Origin: Blautia schinkii DSM 10518
Lineage (GTDB): Bacteria; Bacillota; Clostridia; Lachnospirales; Lachnospiraceae
Direction of reading: 5' to 3'
DNA: 64,000 bases
NCBI GenBank assembly: GCA_000702025.1
Contig: JNKJ01000017.1
Location: 62,001 to 126,000 of the forward strand
Position numbers and translations under genes: made by a program. Shown one piece after another: positions 1 through 7,449 of the stretch (position 1 is its first letter; each line of letters begins with the position of its first letter). The notes beneath the pieces are model-generated. The model was not told where the DNA came from. It made no database searches and saw nothing but the letters and a program-made list of their open reading frames with translations.

Positions 1-228
1 GTCATGAACTTAAAGGTTGACGTACTGGAAAACGAGGAAGGCCCTGCCATGGGCGGAGCCATGCTGGCGGCTGTAGGCTGCGGAGCATATCCGGATGTAG
101 AAACTATCGGCAAAAAGCTTGCCAACGTAGTTGATACCGTGGAGCCTGACCCGGAGCTGGTTGCCAAATACGAAGAGAAATACCAGCAGTTCCGTAAGTT
201 ATACCCGACAATGAAACCATTATTCTAA
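1..228 (+). CDS. xylB: Xylulokinase, C-terminal fragment (5' end outside window)
   Basis: The reading frame is open from base 1, so only the last 75 residues are present and the true start lies upstream. The motif ENEEGPAMGGAMLAA followed by a Gly-rich helix is the conserved end of the FGGY kinase C-terminal domain as found in xylulokinases. The family phosphorylates D-xylulose to xylulose 5-phosphate in the cytoplasm. A GH31 alpha-xylosidase and a sugar ABC transporter downstream support a xylose role. A hairpin about 35 bases after the stop probably ends the transcript. Another FGGY ketose kinase is possible because the substrate-binding N-terminal half is missing. Confidence 0.8.
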   Translation, partial: VMNLKVDVLENEEGPAMGGAMLAAVGCGAYPDVETIGKKLANVVDTVEPDPELVAKYEEKYQQFRKLYPTMKPLF

Positions 229-262
229 TAAAGAAACCCGGCTCTTTTGAGAGCTGTAACGT

Positions 263-294
263 GGAGCCCCTGTACAATACGCAGGGGTTCCTTT
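263..294 (+). terminator. Probable intrinsic terminator after xylB
   Basis: The arms GGAGCCCCTG (263-272) and CAGGGGTTCC (282-291) form a 10-bp stem with one G-U pair and a 9-base loop. Only a short T-run (TTT) follows, so termination may be partial. Confidence 0.55.
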
Positions 295-302
295 GTATAC
301 AG

Positions 303-339
303 ATATTATCTATACAGATATTGTCTGTATAGATAATAT
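303..339. repeat. Perfect 16-bp inverted repeat upstream of the sensor kinase
   Basis: The arms at 303-318 and 324-339 are exact reverse complements around a 5-base loop (TATTG). The AT-rich arm contains ATCTATACAG. A 12-base direct repeat, TATACAGATATT, overlaps it at 296-307 and 311-322. There is no T-tract, so this looks more like an operator or an mRNA-stability hairpin than a terminator. It lies about 60 bases before the start of the sensor kinase gene. Confidence 0.6.
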
Positions 340-400
340 TGCCAATTATGATCAAAAAAAGCCGTTGCGCCGCGACAATGCAAGTGAGGTATAAGCAACT

Positions 401-2212
401 ATGGAAGAATTAGGCAGCAAAAAAAAATGGAGCCTGAAATCAAGGCTGATATTTGCATTTTTAGTGACATCGATCATTCCGGTGGTTTTTATGAATTTGT
501 TTTCTTATTATAATACATCGAAAATTGTGGCCGACCACGTGCGGGAGCTTACACACGCCAATCTCCAGCAGACAAGAAGCAGTCTGGATGTGTGGCTGGA
601 ATCCTACGAGGACATTTTGTCCCAGGTATATACAGATGACGACATTGTTTCCCTTGTAGACAAAATTAACAATGGCGAGGACGTGTCAGTGAGCAAGAAC
701 CAGCTTCGCAGAACCCTGCACGGGCTTTTCTATACAAAGGAATATATTAAAAGTATAACAATATTAACACAAAATGGTACAGCTGTTTTTTATGACCTGC
801 TTACAGGCTCAAGCACGCGCAGCTCATGGATGGGGAATATCAACTATACCCAGGATGAGCTCTATGCTGAGATTTCCTCGGACAATGACACCCATGTGTT
901 TTCCACACAAAAAGCAGTTGAAATTGGCGCACAGCCAAATTATCTCTTTCACCTGGGACACAGGATTATTGACTATCGCGATGTGAAAAAAGAACTTGGC
1001 ATTGTTATGGTGAGTGTGGATGAGGAGCTTCTGGATTCTGTATGTACCAACGGTGAAAATGTGGACTATAGCTATAATTTTATTGTGGACGAACAGGGAA
1101 GTATTGTTTCCTATCCGGATAAGAGCCTGCTGGCACAACGGTTGTTTACCCGGGATCCGGACCTGGATAAACGCATAGAGCAGTACCGCGGTTTTATTGA
1201 AGGCCGGGAAGTGTTCCAGGGAAAATATGTGGCAGTTGAATGTGTCCATGATGAAAAATTTAATTGGGATATTGTCCATGTGTCCAGCCAGAATAAAGTC
1301 ATCGAGCGGCTTGCCAACCAGCAGAAGATTTTAATGATGGTCCTGACTGTTTCCCTTGTGACATTAATTGCAATGATCGTAGTTCTCATCCGCAGTCTTA
1401 CAGGCTCGCTTCAGAATCTGGCAAGGGTAATGAAGACCGCGGGCAAGGGTGATCTGTCTGTGCGCGTACAGCCTGAGAAACGGATGCCCTCCGAGGTAGA
1501 GACAATCTCCAATGAGTTTAATAAGATGCTCGGTCGCCTGGCGGAGTCTATGGAAAATGAAAAGGAGGCGGGGGAAAGGCAGCGTACCGCCGAGATAGCT
1601 GCCCTAGAGGCGCAGATCAATCCGCATTTCCTGTACAATACCCTGGACACTATCAATTGGATGGCCATTGACAGGGAGGAATACGAAATCAGCAATTCCA
1701 TCAATGCGCTGGCGAATATTCTCCGTTACGGAATTGACAACAGCAATGGCATTGTCACCGTACGCGAGGAGCGGGACTGGCTGAAAAAATACCTGTTTCT
1801 GCAGCAGACCAGGCTAAAGAATGCGTTTTCCTGCGAAATCCATGTGGAGCCTGAGGTATTGGAATGCCGTGTGCATAAGCTGCTGCTCCAGCCGTTTGTG
1901 GAGAATTCTATCATCCATGGCTTTGAAGGCACGGGGCGGCAATGGTTCCTTTCCGTATCTATCATTCTGGAGGAGGAACATCTGCTGGTGACAATCTACG
2001 ATAACGGCAAAGGCATCAGTCAAGATATGGTAGACCAGATGAACCAGGGGATTTTCCCCAAGAGCACGGTCAAGAACCACATTGGACTTGAAAATGCCAT
2101 TACCAGGATAAAGATGTATTATGGGGAAGCGGCTGACGTCGCAATTGAAAGCGAGGTTTCTAATTATACGCGAATTTATATACGCATACCGAGAGTTACT
2201 GCGGACTTATAA
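401..2212 (+). CDS. YesM-family sensor histidine kinase
   Basis: This 603-residue membrane kinase has one helix near residues 14-36, a large extracellular sensing region, a second helix near 308-330 and a HAMP linker. A His_kinase domain (PF06580 type) follows with EAQINPHFLYNTLD, whose H409 is the likely phosphorylation site. The N-box LLQPFVENSIIHG and the G-box YDNGKGIS of the ATPase domain are intact. The start is preceded by GTGAGG. YesM-type kinases pair with AraC-type response regulators and usually sense sugars or their binding proteins. The partner is the next gene, and the ABC transporter and alpha-xylosidase after it are the likely targets. The ligand itself cannot be read from the sequence. 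Confidence 0.9.
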   Translation: MEELGSKKKWSLKSRLIFAFLVTSIIPVVFMNLFSYYNTSKIVADHVRELTHANLQQTRSSLDVWLESYEDILSQVYTDDDIVSLVDKINNGEDVSVSKNQLRRTLHGLFYTKEYIKSITILTQNGTAVFYDLLTGSSTRSSWMGNINYTQDELYAEISSDNDTHVFSTQKAVEIGAQPNYLFHLGHRIIDYRDVKKELGIVMVSVDEELLDSVCTNGENVDYSYNFIVDEQGSIVSYPDKSLLAQRLFTRDPDLDKRIEQYRGFIEGREVFQGKYVAVECVHDEKFNWDIVHVSSQNKVIERLANQQKILMMVLTVSLVTLIAMIVVLIRSLTGSLQNLARVMKTAGKGDLSVRVQPEKRMPSEVETISNEFNKMLGRLAESMENEKEAGERQRTAEIAALEAQINPHFLYNTLDTINWMAIDREEYEISNSINALANILRYGIDNSNGIVTVREERDWLKKYLFLQQTRLKNAFSCEIHVEPEVLECRVHKLLLQPFVENSIIHGFEGTGRQWFLSVSIILEEEHLLVTIYDNGKGISQDMVDQMNQGIFPKSTVKNHIGLENAITRIKMYYGEAADVAIESEVSNYTRIYIRIPRVTADL

Positions 2213-2233
2213 ATATTTATTGCTCGCAGGTAG

Positions 2234-2335
2234 GAGTATATGAGTGTGTGGAGTATATGACTATGTGGAGTATATGAGTGTGAGGAATATACGAGTGTGA
2301 GGAGTATACGAGTGTGTGAAGTATATAAGTGCATA
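2234..2335 (+). repeat. 17-bp minisatellite, six units, between kinase and regulator genes
   Basis: Six head-to-tail units of exactly 17 bases resemble GAGTATATGAGTGTGTG. They start at 2234, 2251, 2268, 2285, 2302 and 2319. The last unit is the most diverged. The array fills most of the 203-base gap between the two genes of the two-component system and encodes nothing obvious. Confidence 0.85.
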
Positions 2336-2415
2336 GCATATTTCGGACATAGAATGAAGCGTATTAGTACAGAGGATGCGGCATAGAGAAATGATTTAGA
2401 AAGCTGGGGTTAAGG

Positions 2416-3942
2416 ATGAAAATTGTTATCATTGAGGATGAAATCAGAATACGTGAGGGTCTGGGCAGGCTGATTGAGAAACTGAGCCCGGAATATGCAG
2501 TGGCGGGCACTGCAGAGAACGGTCAGGAGGGCTGTGAACTGGTGCGGAGGGTAAAGCCGGATGTGATCGTCACGGACATTAAAATGCCGCTGATGGACGG
2601 GCTGGAAATGCTCACCGCACTCTGCGAGGAGGGCTGTATGAGTAAGGCTATTGTGCTCAGCGCGTATTCTGAGTTTGAGTACGCACGGCAGGCGCTTCGG
2701 CTGGGGGTGAAGGAATACCTGCTTAAGCCCATTGTTGTGAGTGATATTTCAGAGTCATTGCAGAGAGTAAAGGAAGAAATACGCAGGGAGAGTGTGAAGG
2801 ATAAGCTCGCGATCAGCGGCCTGGACCAGATATTTTCCGGGATTTTATGGGGCAGTATCCAGCCGGATAAAACCCTGGAGGAGCTTTTGGAGGAAAAATA
2901 TAAGCTCCCCGCTGACCTGCGCTATATTGAGTTTTGTGTATATCTGGGCGGGGATTATGCAGAGGCAAAAGCGCGGAGACAGAAAGAGCTTGCACAGTTA
3001 TTCGAACAGAGAAAGGATTTATCCTATGTCTGTCTCGAGACAGAGCGTGAAAAAATGCTGGTCCTGCTTATCTATCATTATAAGGACGCACATGCATTGG
3101 AACGCTGGATGCAGAGGGAAATGCTGGGCAGGAGCAGCGGTAATGCTTTTGCCGCCGCAGGATGGAACGGGGACCTGACTTTAGGACAGCTTCGGGATGG
3201 TCTGGAACACCTGTGCCGTTCAATGGAGTGGAGTATTTCCCTGGGAGATGATGTGATGGTTTCTTATCCTAAGGTAAATACGCTGCAGACAAGTCCTTGC
3301 ATTTATCCCATAGAGCTTGAAAAACAGATGAAGATACATATCTGCTCCAATGACAGTGTGGGCATGGAAAAAGCATTAAAAGATTTTACAGAGTATTTTC
3401 AAAAGGGCACGCTCTATGACCCCAAGGAAATTAAGGAATGCTATGTAAGGTTTCTCTGGTCAATGATAAATGTGGCAAAAGAGACCGGAATATTGGACTA
3501 TGAAAATCTGGAACAGCAGTCCCTGCTGGAGCAGGTAATGGGAGCCAAAACACGCAGGGAGCTGGGAGAGGCGGTATATTCACTGAAGGAAAAGATTCAC
3601 GGTCGGGAGGAGGATGATACGGTCCATCTCACTGTAAAAAGGGCACAGAGTCTGATTCAGGAATTTTACCACACGGGCATTACCCTGGAGGAGATTGCGG
3701 ACAGGCTGAATATCACGCCGGAATATCTGGGCACGCGGTTTCATAAGGAGTTAGGCGTGAATTTCAGCGCTTATATCAAAAATTACCGCATGACAAAGGC
3801 GAAAGAGCTGCTTATCGGAACCCAGATGAAGCTATATGAAATTGCAGCAAAGGTGGGGTATTCAGACCCGAAATATTTCAGCAGAGTCTTTAAGGAAACC
3901 ACAGGACAGCTTCCGGCGGATTATAGAAAGACACACAAATGA
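2416..3942 (+). CDS. AraC-family response regulator (YesN type)
   Basis: This 508-residue regulator has an N-terminal receiver domain with acidic residues E7 and D8, phospho-acceptor D54 in VIVTDIKMP, and the conserved Lys in EYLLKP. A long middle region follows. The C-terminal AraC DNA-binding domain lies around residues 405-508 and has two HTH motifs (GITLEEIADRLNITPEYLG and EIAAKVGYSDPKYFSRVFK). It should be phosphorylated by the YesM-type kinase just upstream and activate the sugar transport operon just downstream. The start ATG follows GGGGTTAAGG. A tandem repeat in the gap to the kinase gene may tune its expression. Confidence 0.9.
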   Translation: MKIVIIEDEIRIREGLGRLIEKLSPEYAVAGTAENGQEGCELVRRVKPDVIVTDIKMPLMDGLEMLTALCEEGCMSKAIVLSAYSEFEYARQALRLGVKEYLLKPIVVSDISESLQRVKEEIRRESVKDKLAISGLDQIFSGILWGSIQPDKTLEELLEEKYKLPADLRYIEFCVYLGGDYAEAKARRQKELAQLFEQRKDLSYVCLETEREKMLVLLIYHYKDAHALERWMQREMLGRSSGNAFAAAGWNGDLTLGQLRDGLEHLCRSMEWSISLGDDVMVSYPKVNTLQTSPCIYPIELEKQMKIHICSNDSVGMEKALKDFTEYFQKGTLYDPKEIKECYVRFLWSMINVAKETGILDYENLEQQSLLEQVMGAKTRRELGEAVYSLKEKIHGREEDDTVHLTVKRAQSLIQEFYHTGITLEEIADRLNITPEYLGTRFHKELGVNFSAYIKNYRMTKAKELLIGTQMKLYEIAAKVGYSDPKYFSRVFKETTGQLPADYRKTHK

Positions 3943-4108
3943 CATTAGGAATTTTATCCTTTTTAAGCTTTCTCTCGTTACGAAAGACAAAAAAATCCGT
4001 TATGCTTATATCATCAAAAAAAGAAAGCAGACAGATACATCCGGGAAACGGAGTACGGAATAATGGACTGTATCTGCAAAAGCGGGAAAGAAAAAGGAGG
4101 AAGAGTTT

Positions 4109-5323
4109 ATGAAACTTAGAAAGATCACTTCCGTTATGATGGCGGCGGCTATGACAATGGGACTGTTGGCTGGCAGCGTGACGGTAAGCGCGGCAGAAAC
4201 CGAGGACATTACCCTATGGTATTACTGGGAGAACGAAGGTCACCAGAAAGCCTTAGGTGAGATGATTGAGAAATATAACAGCGGACAGAGCGATTATAAG
4301 CTTACAGCCAAATATGTACCGTTTGCTGACTTTAAAAAGCAGCTTTCCATCGGTGCATCCGCAAGCGAACTTCCGGATCTTGTACTTCTGGATTCACCGG
4401 ACCATGCATCCTATGCATCTATGGGAATTTTTGCTGACGTGACAGAGAAATTTGACGTGAGCAACTATTATGAGGGACCGGTTGCATCCTGTACGATTGA
4501 CGATGTACTGTATGGAGTACCTTTCGGATGTAACTGTCTCGCACTGTACTATAACACGGACATGCTTGAAGCTGCAGGCATCGCCGAGGCTCCGCAGACC
4601 TGGGATGACTTAAAGGCTGCTGCTGAAAAGCTTACTACCGACAATGTGAGTGGTCTGGCATTCTGCAGTCTGCAGAACGAAGAAGGAACCTTTAACTTCC
4701 TGCCATGGCTTTGGTCAACAGGTGCATCTTCCTATGAGATGAATTCCGAGGGTGGCATTAAGGCTCTTACCTATGTGAAAGACCTGGTAGATGCAGGCGT
4801 AATGAGTAAAGAATGTATCAACTGGACACAGGGCGATGTCATGAATCAGTTTATTTCCGGCAACGTGGCTATGATGGTAAACGGCCCGTGGCAGATACCG
4901 ACCATGAAACAGGAAGCTCCTGATCTGAACTGGGACGTAACTCTGATTCCAAAAGACGCTGAATTCGCATCTGATATCGGTGGTGAGAACTACGCAGTAA
5001 TCGCCGGCGGCAATGAGGATGGAGCTCTCAATTTCCTGGACTTTGCTACCCAGGAGGAGCAGGTAAGCTTTATGATGAACGCTATGGGCTATATCTCTGC
5101 AGACAAGGCCATTGCAGATACACAGTTCAGTGCAGAAGAAGACGCTGTTTATAAGAAATTCGTAGAGCAGATGGAATATGCTCATGCAAGAGGACCACTG
5201 GCAGAGTGGCCGGAGGTATCCGATGCCATTTCCCTGGCTTTCAACGAGGTCATGACAGGTTCTTCCTCACCTGAGGATGCAGCTGCAGCGGCACAGGCAA
5301 CAATCGACGGTATTGTACAGTAA
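4109..5323 (+). CDS. Sugar ABC transporter substrate-binding protein (CUT1 type)
   Basis: This 404-residue extracytoplasmic protein has a signal peptide (MKLRKITSV, a hydrophobic stretch, then VSA-A near residue 28). The mature part starts ETEDITLWYYW, typical of family-1 extracellular solute-binding proteins. There is no lipobox cysteine, so it is either released or held by other contacts. AAAGGAGGAAGAG lies just before the start. It should capture an oligosaccharide for the two permeases downstream. A strong terminator separates it from the permeases, a common way to make more binding protein than channel. The substrate is probably an alpha-xyloside because of the GH31 enzyme in the same cluster. 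Confidence 0.9.
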   Translation: MKLRKITSVMMAAAMTMGLLAGSVTVSAAETEDITLWYYWENEGHQKALGEMIEKYNSGQSDYKLTAKYVPFADFKKQLSIGASASELPDLVLLDSPDHASYASMGIFADVTEKFDVSNYYEGPVASCTIDDVLYGVPFGCNCLALYYNTDMLEAAGIAEAPQTWDDLKAAAEKLTTDNVSGLAFCSLQNEEGTFNFLPWLWSTGASSYEMNSEGGIKALTYVKDLVDAGVMSKECINWTQGDVMNQFISGNVAMMVNGPWQIPTMKQEAPDLNWDVTLIPKDAEFASDIGGENYAVIAGGNEDGALNFLDFATQEEQVSFMMNAMGYISADKAIADTQFSAEEDAVYKKFVEQMEYAHARGPLAEWPEVSDAISLAFNEVMTGSSSPEDAAAAAQATIDGIVQ

Positions 5324-5417
5324 TTTAAGTACGCTACAGAGTACTTGCTGCCTATAGAGATGGAAATCTTGTTTACTGACAGGATAGACCATACCGAACA
5401 GGATGCAGTGATAAATT

Positions 5418-5451
5418 ACGGAGTATGCGGAAATCCGTGTACTCCGTTTTT
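5418..5451 (+). terminator. Terminator between binding protein and permease genes
   Basis: ACGGAGTA (5418-5425) pairs with TACTCCGT (5440-5447). An inner CGG/CCG stem closes an AAAT loop, and TTTTTG follows. Partial read-through would give low permease and high binding-protein levels. Confidence 0.8.
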
Positions 5452-5515
5452 GTCCGCAAAAATCCTCGGAAAAGGCTGGGATACCCGTTGATTGTCTGAT
5501 GGAGAGGTGAAAATT

Positions 5516-6412
5516 GTGAAAAAAAGAAGACGGCTTTTTCAATACGAAAATGTGGGAATCCTTTTTGTACTGCCGGCGTTTGTCTATATGCTGGTTTTTG
5601 TTGGATACCCGATTGTTAAGAATGTTATATTGAGTTTTCAGGATGTGACGATGCGCACATTGACTGCAGCCAGCAAGCCCTTTGCCGGACTTGCAAATTA
5701 TACGGCGATTTTCCATGATGCAGTGTTCACTAAAGCGCTTGTCAATACACTTGTATTTACTGTGGCCTGCCTGGTGGTCCAGTTTTTGATCGGCTTTGCG
5801 CTTGCTATGTTTTTCAGCAGAAACTTTAAGTTTTCTAAGCCGGTCCGCGGACTTCTGATGATGCCCTGGATGATTCCCATCACGGTCACGGCCCTGATGT
5901 TTAAGTTTATCTTTGGCACGGATGTCGGAATCCTTAATTACATACTACAGAGCCTGGGGCTCATCAAGGATAATATCGAGTGGCTGATAAGCACAAATAC
6001 GGCAATGCTCGGCATTATCTGTGCGAATATCTGGATAGGAATTCCTTTCAATATGATTCTTATTTCCACAGGCCTTACAACCATACCGAAAGAGCTTTAT
6101 GAGAGTGCTTCTATTGACGGGGCAAATAAGCTACAGTCATTTTTCAGGATCACAGTGCCCCTTTTGAAACCGACTATTGAATCCGTATTGATTTTGGGAT
6201 TTATCTATACATTCAAAGTATTCGACCTGGTGTACGTAATGACGAGCGGCGGGCCGGTAAACTCCACGCATATGCTGTCCACCTATTCCTACAAATTATC
6301 TTTTGAAATGTTTAAATACAGTAAAGGTTCGGCGGTTGCAAATGTACTGCTGGTTATCCTGCTGATCGTGGGAATCTTCTATCTTAGAGCGACAAAGGAG
6401 GATGATATGTAA
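5516..6412 (+). CDS. CUT1 sugar ABC transporter permease (MalF/UgpA type)
   Basis: This 298-residue inner-membrane permease has about six hydrophobic helices, and the first begins around residue 12. The cytoplasmic EAA loop that contacts the ATPase is visible as YESASIDGANKLQSFF near residue 200. I chose the GTG at 5516 because GGAGAGG lies 8 bases upstream. An in-frame TTG at 5492 lacks such a site. The stop overlaps the start of the next permease by one base (TAATG), indicating translational coupling. No ATPase gene is in the operon, so a shared MsmK-like ATPase elsewhere in the genome is implied. Confidence 0.9.
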   Translation: MKKRRRLFQYENVGILFVLPAFVYMLVFVGYPIVKNVILSFQDVTMRTLTAASKPFAGLANYTAIFHDAVFTKALVNTLVFTVACLVVQFLIGFALAMFFSRNFKFSKPVRGLLMMPWMIPITVTALMFKFIFGTDVGILNYILQSLGLIKDNIEWLISTNTAMLGIICANIWIGIPFNMILISTGLTTIPKELYESASIDGANKLQSFFRITVPLLKPTIESVLILGFIYTFKVFDLVYVMTSGGPVNSTHMLSTYSYKLSFEMFKYSKGSAVANVLLVILLIVGIFYLRATKEDDM

Positions 6413-7260
6413 TGGATGACGATAAGAAATTAACAGGCAGAAAAAATGTGATCATGTGTGTGATTTCCGTACTTATTTTATGCGTGCTGTTGTTTCCGCT
6501 TTATTGGATCGTGGTCACTTCGCTTAAGACGGAAAAAGAGATTTTCCAGATTCCGCCTACCTTCTGGCCTAAGGTATTGAATACAAAATCCTATGCTGCC
6601 CAGGTGGGGAGCGGGGACTTCAATATGTTTAAATCTTTTGCAAACAGTTTTGTTATCTCAGTAGGCGCTACGCTGGTGGCTGTAGTTCTGGCGGTTCCGG
6701 CGTCCTACGGTATTGCAAAATATCGTTTCCGCGGACGTAAGCTGATGATGCTTGGCTTTTTGGTGACACAGATGCTTCCGGTGGCAGTGCTTTTGACGCC
6801 CATGTTTATCATGTTCCGCAATATGCATCTTTACAATACAGCCGGAGCGGCGATTTTGGCGGATGCGACTATCGGTATACCGTTTTCCGTACTGATACTG
6901 AAAAATTACTTTGCTTCCATTCCAAAGGAATTGGAGGAGGCAGCCTATATTGACGGCTGCAACCGTTTTACCGCGTTTCTGCGGGTGCTGATTCCCATTG
7001 CAAAGCCGGGCGTGATGGTATGCGCTATCTTCTCCTTCCTTTATGCTTGGGGTGATTTGGCCTATGGAATGACCTTCATCATCGACCAGCAGCGGCGTCC
7101 GATTACTGCGGGAATCTTCAATTTCATGGGACAGTACGGAACAAAATGGAGTTACCTTACCGCCTTTGCGGTGGTGACCATCATACCAGTGGCGCTGATA
7201 TTTATATTTATGCAGAAGTATATTATCAGCGGAATGACAAGCGGCGCGGTTAAAGGCTAG
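6412..7260 (+). CDS. CUT1 sugar ABC transporter permease (MalG/UgpE type)
   Basis: This 282-residue membrane protein has about six helices and the conserved cytoplasmic EAA loop EEAAYIDGCNRFTAFL. The C-terminal sequence SGMTSGAVKG is typical of MalG-like permeases. It overlaps the upstream permease stop by one base, so the two partner subunits are translationally coupled. With the binding protein upstream it forms the import channel for the sugar that the downstream GH31 enzyme hydrolyses. Confidence 0.9.
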   Translation: MDDDKKLTGRKNVIMCVISVLILCVLLFPLYWIVVTSLKTEKEIFQIPPTFWPKVLNTKSYAAQVGSGDFNMFKSFANSFVISVGATLVAVVLAVPASYGIAKYRFRGRKLMMLGFLVTQMLPVAVLLTPMFIMFRNMHLYNTAGAAILADATIGIPFSVLILKNYFASIPKELEEAAYIDGCNRFTAFLRVLIPIAKPGVMVCAIFSFLYAWGDLAYGMTFIIDQQRRPITAGIFNFMGQYGTKWSYLTAFAVVTIIPVALIFIFMQKYIISGMTSGAVKG

Positions 7261-7291
7261 TGCCGCACGGCGCATTTACGCCGGGAGGCAC
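7260..7291 (+). other. GC-rich nested hairpin after the permease operon
   Basis: GTGCC (7260-7264) pairs with GGCAC (7287-7291), and CGGCG pairs with CGCCG inside. No T-run follows, so it is more likely an mRNA 3'-end stabiliser than a classical terminator. Its ATTTACGCCGGGAG (7274-7287) occurs identically at 59811-59824. The rest of the gap to 7450 shows only the GCAGGAGG ribosome site of the next gene. Confidence 0.4.
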
Positions 7292-7449
7292 TATGTGCGC
7301 CGGGTTGCAGAAATGCAGTGATGTATGAAATCATGTATGGCATGATGTGCGGCTACAGCAAGTGCGCTGCAACGTGTATAAATGGAAATTTGGTAAAAGG
7401 AATAAGCTGAAGACTACTTAAATGCAATTTTGCAGGAGGGATTGATTAT

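Noticed and set aside
2234..2335. CRISPR array
   Set aside because: The units are head to tail with no spacers and there are no cas genes. It is a minisatellite.
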